Shown piece by piece: positions 44,801 to 56,800 of a stretch of DNA of 64,000 bases. A program made the position numbers and the translations under genes. Every line of letters begins with the position of its first letter. The stretch's first letter is position 1. The DNA is from Odontocerum albicorne (taxonomy: Eukaryota; Arthropoda; Insecta; Trichoptera; Odontoceridae): positions 16,464,205 to 16,528,204 of the forward strand of contig OX463846.1 of NCBI GenBank assembly GCA_949825065.1, given 5' to 3'. The notes under the pieces are model-generated. The model was not told where the DNA came from and did no database searches. It saw only the letters and a program-made list of their open reading frames with translations.

Positions 44801-47800
44801 CTAACCTCTCTGAAACCGCCAAAATCGGCTGTCACTATGAACCATTCATAACAGACAGAGCCATCTTTTGGAAACAGACCGAACTAATTTGCACTCCCAA
44901 TAGATTGAAAATCTAAAATCAATCAACAGTTATTTTATTGAATTTGTTTAGATACAAGATTCATATGCATATAATTTCGATGATTCAGAGCGCTGTTTGG
45001 TACTGTTGATTTGGCTCCAATGAAGTGATTGCCGAAACTAACGCCTATTTTGAAACCAAAGATAAATCGTTCTACACGGCTGGCATAAAAAATTTAGGAA
45101 AGCGTTGGAATGAATGCATCGCTCTTGAAGGAAACTATGTTGATGAATAAAGTAGAATTTTGGCAAACAAATGTTGTTTTAATAGTTAGTCCCGGGACTT
45201 ATTGATCGATGTGTTAAAAAGAGCACATTCAAGTGGTTAGTATGTGATGTGATGGTGATGAAAAATCAACCAGGTGAATGAAATTTTGAAAAAAAAAAAG
45301 ATAATTTATGAGTTACAGAAACCAAAGGTAAGGGAATATGTATCGATATGAAGGAAATATGTTGTTATAGGAAAGCTTGGTCCTTAATATTATCTGCCTG
45401 GTCCAACAAAGGTAAGATAATATGTATGGATATAAAGGAAGTATGTTGTTGTAGGAAAGCTTGGTCCTCTATATTCTCTGCCTGGTCCAAAAAAGAAATG
45501 GCATGATATATGTACATTATAAATAGCTTGTTTACATCAATACGCTATGGAATTCTACTATTTTCAATAAAAACACTCTACCTCTGTTTTTTATCACATT
45601 TTCTTTGTATACAAATCAGATATAAGAAAAATTATTTACAGAGCTAATTTTTTTTTCAAGTATTCTATGTATGTATTCAAGAAGTTTGTCCAAAGTGAAA
45701 CAAAAATGTAAAATCTAAAAACAGATGTCGCTCAAATAGCACATTATTGTCAATAATAATTTAGATACCACAGATGTTGAACAAATTTTACACTTTTATA
45801 TATAAAATGAGGCACACATTATATCATAATTCGATTGTAAAATTGATAACATTTCTTTTTTCCACATCCTGATCAGTGTTGAATAGTAGTGAGTGAAGAT
45901 TTTATAATTTTTATATTCCGCTGCCAGTTTGATATGCCGGGGCGGTATTGTTGTGTTTAATGCGGTCTTTTTTTTTGAGAAATTAATATAAAAATAGCTA
46001 AAAATACGGAGCTGATTTATTTTTTATTTTTGAGACTACTTACATACATTTTTCATTTGTCCTCACTCAAGCACTATTTATAACATATCAGAAAAGTAAA
46101 CAAAACTGAAACCGTGCATTGCATGGGTTAATTATTTAGATTTTCAACAAATAAAAAACTTACCAATTAATATTATCTACAATAATCTCCTTACATGTAA
46201 GGCATTTCCAATAATTATGAACCTAAAAAAAAAATGTATATATCAAATGAAAGAAATAAGCATTATCCAACAAGATGTTGATTTATTCGTCAATAAATCA
46301 ATATCCATTCAACAGTGAAATAAATTATACATAATTTGTTTTGTAACAAATAACATGGGTTATTTAATGCTCATTCATAATAACCAGTATGAGACCACTT
46401 GAAATATTTGTCTAACATATTGACTTTTGAATAATTTCATTTAAAATAACGATGATGCTAAAAATGTTGGCGAGAGCAGGTATAATTCATTGTGAACCCT
46501 TACAAACCCTATCAGTACAGTGGGGTCAGTCAGAGATCATTTGCTTTTTAATATATCAATTTTTTAGTATAGAATGGCAATAGGCATTGTGAGCCAAAAC
46601 AAAATGTTAGTGGAAATTATTTCATCAGAGTTGTAGCCCAATGTTAAACAGTTTTATAAACTTGCTTTATAAATCAAATTGCTTTTATATTTATATAATT
46701 GCTTTATAAATCTTATCCTTGCTTAGCACCCTCCTCGGATTGATTCTCACCAGTTATCCCTAACATTCTCATCCCTAACAGATTTTACTTGGAGGTCGTT
46801 TTTCACCTAAACTTATTGTTATAATGGTTTTTAGTAGCTGCCTAAAGTATTCTTAGTGTTATTAGGGTAACCAATTTCAAAGTTACCACTAAAATTTTTA
46901 AAAATCCGTTGAACAAGTGAGCCGTGAATGGACAGATACCATACGAGCCACGTCTACCATATGGTCAGGCGATAATGCAGATTAAATTTTATATCTCGAC
47001 CCTTAGTAATATAATAACTAGAGCCGATAGAAGACATGTTATTTTGTTATATTTTAAAATGTTACAAATTTAATATTGCTCGGTTATCAAGTTTCTCTCA
47101 AAAGAAGCAATAAGCCCTGTAGAAATTAAACAATGTTTATATGCTGCAGGGTTTTCCCCTTCTTATAAAATAAACTTGATAATTCAATTTTGAATATTTC
47201 AAAATATAACGAAACATGTCTTCTATCGGCTCTAACTGACATACGAGGGTGGTCCCAGAAGTACCCGACCTGACGTATAGATGGCGGTTGTTGCTTTAAA
47301 AAATTACTATGGTAGAAAGTACTAAACTTATAAAGCTTAAGTTTCAAGTTTTAAGACGCTACGTTGTTTAGTATTTGTTTGGCAGCCATCAATAAGTGAA
47401 CGCTCTCAGTGAATTTGTAAACATGGAAAAAATTGGTCATCGTTATGTGATACAATACTTTCATTTGAAAGGTCTAAGTCCAACCAATATTAAAGCCGAG
47501 CTAGATTCTACTCTGGGGGAGTCTGCTCCTTCGTTTACAACAGTAAAATATTGGGTGGCAGAGTTTAAATGAGGCCGTACGAGCTGCCAAGTCAGAAATG
47601 TTAAAGAAAATCCACAAAATGGTATTGGATGACTGTCGATTGAAAGTGCGCGAGCTAGCAGACCTGGTAGGCATTTCAAAAAGTGCTGTACATCGCATAT
47701 TGACTGAAAATTTGGACATGAGAAAGCTGTTGCCAAGATGGGTGCTGCGTTTGCTCACAATGGAACAAAAACAGCGTCGTGAGGATGTTTCAATCGAGTG

Positions 47801-50800
47801 TCTGGCGATGTTTCACAGCAATAAAGCCGAGTTTTTGCGTCGATTCATAACCATGGATGAAATATGGGTCCATCACTTCACATCTGAGACAAAGGAACAC
47901 TCAAAACAATGGACTGAAAGGGGAGAATCCGCTCCAAAAAAGGCGAAGACAGTTCCATCTGCAGGAAAGGTCATGGCGTCAGTTTTTTGGGATGCGCGTG
48001 GGATAATTTTCATTGATTATCTTAAAAAAGGAAAAACAATCAACGGCGAGTATTATGCGAACTTATCGCAGCGTTTGAGTGATGAAATCAAGAAAAAACG
48101 GCCGCATTTGGCGAAAAAGAAAGTGTTTCATCAAGACAATGCACCAGTTCACACATCCGTTATCGCGGTGGCCAAAATCAATGAATTAAAGTTCGAATTG
48201 CTTCCTCACGCACCCTATTCGCCAGATTTAGCCCCCTCGGATTATTTTCTTTTTCCAAACGTGAAAAAATGGCTCGGTGGTAAAAGATTTGCCAACAATG
48301 AAGAGGTGGAATCTCACTATAAACAGGGTATCGTAGCTATTGAACATCGCTGGGAAAAGTGTGTCGAGCTGAAAGGAGACTATGCTGAGAAATAAAAATA
48401 TTTTTTCCCAAATTTTTTGTGTTTTCTTTGTTAGGTCGGGTACTTTTGGGACTACCCTCGTACATTTGGTGTGGCCAGTGTGGTATCTATTCATACACGT
48501 TCTAACTTGTTCAGACTGGAAATTTTTGGATCTTAGTGTCATATGCACTGATAGAAGAGTTATTTAAATGTAAATAACACCTGTAAAATCATGTTATTTT
48601 ACATTCTGTACACCAAACGACCAGTGCTTGGTGGATCCTAAAAGTTATGTGCTTTATATTTGTACAATTATTATAAGGAATATATTTTAACTCACCTCTT
48701 TAACAACATCAAGAGCAAAAGCAGCATTCTTAGCTTCACCATTGAAAGCAAATTGATTTTCTGGTTTGCCATCAGGGATTTTGTAGATCTTAAACCATTC
48801 GACAGATGCCTTCATCAAGCCAGGGAAGAACTTTTCTACATCTCCAATATCAGACATTTGAGCTGCCAGGGGATCTTTTACATCAATAGCAATCAGCTTC
48901 CAGTCGGTCTCACCTAAAAAGAATATTTTTTTGAATATATATAAAATTACTAATTTTATTTCAAGCAAAATCTAATACAAACTAATTTAAATATTAATCA
49001 AAAGATTAAGATACAGCAATCTCCGTGGTCTAATTGTTAAGACACTTGTCTTGCACCTGGGGGTTTCAGGTTTGATTTTCGATGGTAACCAAAAAAAATA
49101 AAAAAAGGTTTCAACAATACTCGCATGCACTAGATGTATGCATGTGTTGTTGCCTGTCTACGAGTGATAGTATCATATTTTCATCAAGCGTTATTACGAA
49201 TTGTGAATTATGTGCCTAATTCTGTGGCTCTTAACATAAAGGTTCGATATTGTACTGCATTGTATTACACTTTCGTTGTATACAATAACCTGGCAGGCTT
49301 ATTACCATGAGCCAGTCTCTTCCAATCAACTAGAAAGATGGTCAAGAGACCTTAAGTGAAAACCCAACAGAAACGCTGTTTTTTTTTTTTTAAATTGGGT
49401 TCCAACGGGGATCGAACCCGCAACCTTCTGTGGCCTAATTGGGAGATAAGCATCTTATAAACTAGGCCACAGAGGTCGTCAAATTATTGGAGCCGAAGAT
49501 TATAGTCTCTTAACACGTTCTTCAACATGTCCATATCATTAATTTGGATATATTGAGGGGTACTATATACAAATAAATAACATAAAAGTTGTAAGTAAAA
49601 CAGGAACCAAAATATCCAAATTTTAGAACAAGTTCAATGGACCCACAAAATAAATATGTAGTATTATGAAATACATACTCTAAAGCAAAAACAATCTAAA
49701 TTTAAAAGTGAATTTTCTAAAAATATCCTATTGATGGTTTTTTTTTTCTGCAACTAAAATAAGATTAACAATTTTACCTTCATCAATAAGAGCTAATGTT
49801 CCAAGAATTTTAACTTGCACTACTTCTCCTCTTGTAGCAATTCGGTATCTGTAATTTAAGATAACATTAATAAATTAAATACTCGTAATTCATATCCAAG
49901 TGACTACAAGAGCTCCTCTATTATTGTGGAGTCACTATTAAGAAATGTCAAATTAACCAGTAAAGGTTCTAGAAAGACGTGTGTGAAGGTACAGATCTTG
50001 GTGTACCTGAATTATAATTGCAACTTGCACTCGACAGGATTTTTCAATAGTAAAACTAAAGCAGTGTTTGGTACAGTGCGGGCTGCCCATCTTTAGATGG
50101 TCCTGAGTTGTGTTAATGGATATACAATAGTTGAATTTTTGTGAGTGTTTTACTTGCATACTTATGTATTCTTTCACTTTTTTATGATTCTTTCTTTTAA
50201 CACATTGATCGCCGTTCATCATTTAACACACCGAGGTATTCCAATTGAGCCGTGTCGGCCACCGGTGGCTGACACGGCATACCTAACTTCAGAGTGTCAT
50301 CCTGTCCGTCGGCTACGCGCTCTGTATTAAACTACTATTAAACTTGGCCGACATGGCCCTTTTCTATCTTACTACGATATGGCCTTAGGATATCTTCATG
50401 GTTCTAAAAGATATACTCATGAATGTGATAGGTAGGTTATATTAAATTAAAAACCTAAAAACGTAAAAACATTTTTTGGACATTTAACGAAAATCCTATT
50501 GGCAATCAATGTGTTAATGTAATTGTCGAAAATCGATTTTTATTTTTTGATACATTATCTTTTGCAATAAATTAAGCACTCACTGCTTGTTTGTTTTTAA
50601 ATTCGTTCCATGTGCTCTTCTTCATTGTATACATTCACCAAATACATTTTACCTGTTCATAAGAATTATGCATTCAGTAGCAACCATACATTTTACTTTA
50701 TTTAAAAAGATTTTTAATTTAAAAAACTGGCATAATATAGTTAATACGCATCTTGAAAAGGCCTCTTGTCTTGACATACAAGGGTTTAGTGTATTATCAA

Positions 50801-53800
50801 TCTTGAATGTTTGTTTTTTTGATCAAATTCTTAGAAACAATTTTCTGCTTAGTGGTTATCTGTGTAGTGTAAAATAATGTAATGATTCAATGATTTTATT
50901 ATGGATATTAACTTTGATCCTACCAAGAATTATATACCGCAGGTAGACATGAATATTCATTCTTGTTAATGATAAGACATTAAACATTAAAACACTTCAA
51001 GTTCAAATTTATTTAGCATTAAAGTAAACAGCAATGAAAAGTTTAAAATTCTATGAGCACTTTCCAATGAAACCCTTTCAAAGTGTTATTCAAGGGACCA
51101 ACCTAATAAAACTTTTTTAGAAGATAGTGTTTGGGAGTAATAAAGTTTTAAATGCATATAAGTAAGATATATAGAACACAACACTGTATGGAGTGGAATC
51201 GTGGATGGCAAGAAGGAAAAAAAAATCCAGATGCCTTCGAGATGTGGTATTGGAGACAGATGCTTCATATTCCTTGGACTGCAATACACACCAACGTTTC
51301 TGTCATTCAAGAATTGAAAATGACCGAAAGACTTTCGACAACATGCGGGAAAATGATTCTTATATATTTTGGGCATGTTGCCAGAAAGAATAATGCAAGT
51401 CTGGAGAAGTTTGTGATCACAGGGAGAATTGAGAGAAAATGAGCAAGAGGAAGGTGTCCAATACGATGGAAGGTGTCCAATACGATAGATGGACCAAATA
51501 AAGAAATTAACATAATCCTCTTTGAAAGTTGCAATCAACAAAGCCCAGGATTGGGAAAGATGGTGAAAAGTGGTGTACCAAGTTCCGGAAATAACAGTGG
51601 ACCATGATATTCAGCATTAAACATGTGACGAAGAAGACGATAGAACACACTGCTGGACAAATAAAATCATGTAATAGTGTTCAAACAAAAAGAGGTTCAA
51701 AAAGGCACCAGCTTCGTAGGTGCAAATAATGTGTCGGAAGTTCAAATGGTAACATAAAGAATTGGACCAAAATAAAATTATGAACGTACTGTGGAACTCA
51801 CTGGCGTTGATGATAATGATTAAATATAAGGCACAGGTTCACTATTTCCTCATAACATTACATATCAACCCAATATGCAACAGTCAAAATTATATTCAAT
51901 ATTATTGAAAGACTGTTGACCTGGATATAACATGCTTCATATTTCATCATTATCAAAATTTTTATCTAACTCAAATAACAAAATCCACAATAGTACAAAC
52001 CATATCTATCTTGTCTGCTGAAATTTTTATCTATGGGAAATGTAGATTCTACGCCACCTAGTGAGCCAGCGATACAATAGAGACATGCACAGTCTAAGCG
52101 TAAAGTGAGAGGATGTGAAGTGCCAGTCAGGCTGTGGTCGACCTGGATGAAAGTAGTTTTATGGCATTTCTGTGATCCTGATGTAATACACAAGATGATA
52201 ACCATGAGTGAGTCGACTCACCTCAATGTAACTGTGATTGTAATGAAGGCCTATATAAATGGAGATTGACCTCAATATTCCAATTAGAGATAAACATTAT
52301 TCATTCAAGCATTATGTAAAACAAATTTATGATAAATAGATGAAAAAGTCAAGGGTTATTAACCCTTTCACAACTGATATATTTTCTAATGGTTTACCTC
52401 CTGTGCTAGATTATTTTTGAACAATAATTACAATTTATATACCGCCATTCTCAACTCGGTAATCGAACCCACTATTATTAACAGATTAAAAATATTTATA
52501 AGTATATTTAAGTTGAGTGTAAGGAAGGTAGTGGCTGTGGCCATTAGATTAGTTATTTCTCGTATCTGCATATGTTCAGAAAAACATATTTGGAAAGAAA
52601 ACCACAGAAAACCTACAAAGTGAAGATGAATTACAAAGAACCCTTTGTATATCTTCCGATATATGATGGTAACACATTCGGATTGTATGTGTCTCGTTTT
52701 CATATAACACCATATATTAATCTTTAAACGCCCAGTGGTCCCGTACGGGACCGCGGATTTGCGTCGTTCAATGTCCTAAGGTCCCGTACGAGACTAGTGA
52801 TTATGATACATTTTGCAATCGGATTACACTGATTTATTTAATTTTATTTAACACGTTGACTGCTGAATAATTTGCTTCATATTTAACACATTGACTGCTG
52901 AATAATTTGTTGTTTATTTACCGTACTGTTAAATAATTAAAAATGCAAGTATAATTCATTAGCACACAACCCTTACAAACTCTATAATACCATAAGGCCA
53001 CTCTGGACTCGTTTGTTTTATAATTCACCCAAAGAAATTGGGAAGGAACGAGGCATTTTCAACACCTAGCAAAGTTTATATCAACGCATATGTGCGTTTT
53101 CAGCACTGAACGGGTTAAAAAAATGGGTTAGTTTATTTTTTTACTTAGAGAATTAGAAAGTGTGCAAGTTTTGGTGCTGGTGTTTGTTTGAAAAAAATAA
53201 GGTGGTGTTTGTTTGAAAAAAATATTTTTATAACAGCTACAGGTCGCGCGAATATTTTGCAAAAAATTGCTTGGGCTACCTCTATTGCGCACGGGCGCTT
53301 AAAGGTTAACATTGAAAATCAAAATCATCTTATTTTGTTGACTGCAGCCTTCTAAATATGATACAACAAAATCGGACAAGTTTTCTAAGGCACAAAGAAG
53401 TGAGATAAATAAATTTACACAATGGCCAGAATCGGGCCCGATTCTGACGACAGGGTTGCACATCCCAACTATAGCCGGGCCCGCAGTGAATTGGTATTGA
53501 CTGAGGCCTTTATTTAATAACTCAAATTATTTTAGTAAGAAAAGTTACTAGGGTATGACCAACTGAAAAACTATTCTCTTCACCTACGTGTTGAAAGAAT
53601 AGTAGTGATCATGGACTTAAGGTCTGACATCACGGGAGAAGGAAATAACTCGCAGTATAGTAATTTTTTTTTTATAAAATGGCTAAGGGCCTGGAGTTCA
53701 AAAAGCCCAGCAAATTGCCAGTACTTTCACTGAAAATTTCAAAATGCAACAAAACTATCTTTTGACGCCACTAGATCAGAGTGGCCAGAGTGGCCAATCG

Positions 53801-56800
53801 GTCCGGAGGTAAGCCGATGTAAAGCTAAGTGGAGTTCCCTTCGGAAATTACTGACTTGATTATCATCGCAGTACCACAGAATTTGCTCTGCGGATTAATC
53901 CAGATGGCCGTAAAAATTACAACACTTTTATATATTACAATATACAAAAGTGTTTATCTACTACTATATTCAAACTAAACTTAACCCTTTTAATCCCACG
54001 GGGCCGATTATCGGCCCCAACTGGTGTATGCGAGAAATCCCACGGGGCCGATCATCGGCCTCAAAGTTTTCATACAAGTTTTTATGTTGAATAAAAAAAA
54101 TATATTATATATATTTTTTTAAATATGAAAATTACTTATTATTTTACACTCTACAGGGAGGTCTCCACAAAAATTAGGTTTTAAAATTAAATATTCACTG
54201 AGATAAAAAATAAAATATAAACTACTGTTTTTTTTGCCAAAAAATGCTTGGGATTTTTCGCACATTTTATGCAAAATATGCTGGGATTAAAAGGGTGCAT
54301 TTAGGCAATTAAATTTCAATATAATTCTAATGTGGTACGTTATAGATGCACAAGGTTGTAATAATGTGACATATATATTGTACATATATGTTGTAATAGT
54401 GGGGAAATAACAATATTTGACAAAAGTTTAGAGGAAGATCATACACAATTTCAGGATACAAGAGAACTTGAGAGATCAATGCTGTGGCGTTATGGCAGAA
54501 GTTGATATGTCTGTTTTACCTTAGTTTACAGGAGAAACAATATTAACTTTGATAAGCTGTTAGAATCAGTACAAATAAGCATTTTTTAAGTTTTTCCAAA
54601 CAATATATCTTTTGTTTGGATAATGACTGATACACCAAGTTTTGCCCCAACATGCTGAGAAATATTTTCTGTAAATTGGGAGAATAAACACAAAATGACA
54701 AAAAACGGACATATCAACTTCTGCCATAACGCCACAGAATGTATCATCGAAAAATAATATGTGAATTGGGTTAATTTGCTCGTTTTCAATTTTGTTACTT
54801 GTGCAAATGAATTTTTCCTCGTCATCATTTCATTAAGGGCAGCAGGCTGTAGTTCTAACCCCTTAGATAGCCTGACACTTTTTTAAACATTGATTTTAAA
54901 GTTTTAGGTCATATCTGTCAGTGGTAGAAAAAACTTAATGTTTTTAGAATTTGAAGTTTCATCTCTATATTTGAAATTCATTTTATAAACATGCAATTAA
55001 AAAAACACATATTTTCATGTAAATTGCTCGAGAGAGTATTTTTATCATGTAGGTATCAAAATCTCACCCAATTTCCAGAACATCTATGGGATCATTATCT
55101 CCTTTACAGTTGGTATTTTTATCAATGTGTTGCGGATTCTCCCAAGTCTGCGGAAGGGCTCCATAGTTCCAGATGTAGCCGTGGTGAGGGAAGCAGTTGG
55201 CAACATAGCGAAGTTTCCCCTTCTTGACATCTTGCTTGATTGGGTTTAGTGGTTCATTCAGACATATCTGGAGAAAAACCATAAAAAATAGTTGATTTAT
55301 TTAAAAAATATATATATTAAAGGCAAAATAATCTCTAAAATATATTAACAAAATGTAAAGTAAAAGTCTTTTTTTATCCACCTTGCACTTGCATACATTT
55401 TTACAACATTCCTTGTTCATTGTAATTTGTTTTATCAAACACTGTTTATTCCACTTTTTGTAATGGTATAACCCTGCCGGTTTCAAGGCTTTCACCTCAT
55501 CTTCAGAGGAGCACAAACAAGACTGAATTCTGTTGGAACTGGTACCGATATACGCGCTTCTAACGTTACAAAAAGTGGAATAAACAGTGTCTGATAAAAC
55601 AAATTGCAATGTCTTTAAACGTCCAAAACGCCTTAACTATAAACAATATATTCCTTGTTCATTTTGAGCCCACATTCAACTTGCTAATTATTTTCTTATC
55701 TTAGTCTTTCGAGGCTAATGACTTGGTTCTTTTTTTCCTAATATTAAAATTTAGTTACTTTTTCAATTTGTGACCTGGACTCATCTTTATGTCCCCTGAG
55801 CAAGTCAATGAAAAATATTAAAGATACATATTGTGCATATAATAGAAAATTTATCAACGGAAAGGATTATAATTTAATATTACATGTAATTCATTGTTGA
55901 TATAACTGTGTACGTAGAAAAAGTTATGAAGAAAATATTACATAAACAGACAGAATAGAATTATAGTACTTGTATTAGTCAAATATTGTTAAAAGTAATC
56001 AAAATGAATAAGAAATTATGCCAGTATGTTATCCATGTTAAAAATTAAATTAATGATCCAGCTATTCACATATTTTTTTCATCCATTCCATTTAAAAAAG
56101 TATGATGAAATTTTATAATGTATCGGTATGCGAACATGTAATTCGGACAACATATCCGAAGATGTAATTCGGGCATTTTAAAAGGCATGACTGAGAGACA
56201 TTGTTTAGAACCACTGGTGTATACACAAAACTCATCATCACACACGTTGGCGATATTACCCTGCATATGAAGAGAAAACAACAGTTGCATAAGTCTAGCT
56301 TATGTTAGTACTGTTACTAGACAAACTCTTACCAGCTGCTACCCTTTTTTTTAGGTACCATTGGGAACTAAAACCAAAGTCCCCAGTTGGAAGTCAAGCG
56401 TCTTGCCAACCTTTTTGGCCAACCTCCGTCTGGCCACGGAGATCATCCTTTTTATAATGAGCATTAGAAATAAAAACTGAATAAAAACCGCATTTCAGAT
56501 GCTTTCTGTCGAACCTCCAACTCTTGATACTGTATAAAAAGTGTAAAGCTAAATAAACTTTGTATAACGTATTGTACTTTCCATGTATACTGTACAAACT
56601 GAAATTTATTGACATGTGGCAATCTTTTCCAATCAAACAGAAAAATGTTCATAACCTTGAATGAAAACCAGACTGAACCGGTTTATATAAAAATTTGGTA
56701 AATTAGGGGTGGAGAGTAGAACCCGCAACCCCCAGGTCGGAAAACCACCATCTTGCCAACTAGACCATGGAGATTATCAACCCCACGGAAACAAAATAAA

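Noticed and set aside
51086..51541. 151-codon minus frame
   Set aside because: Antisense shadow of a LINE C-terminal tail read clearly on the plus strand.
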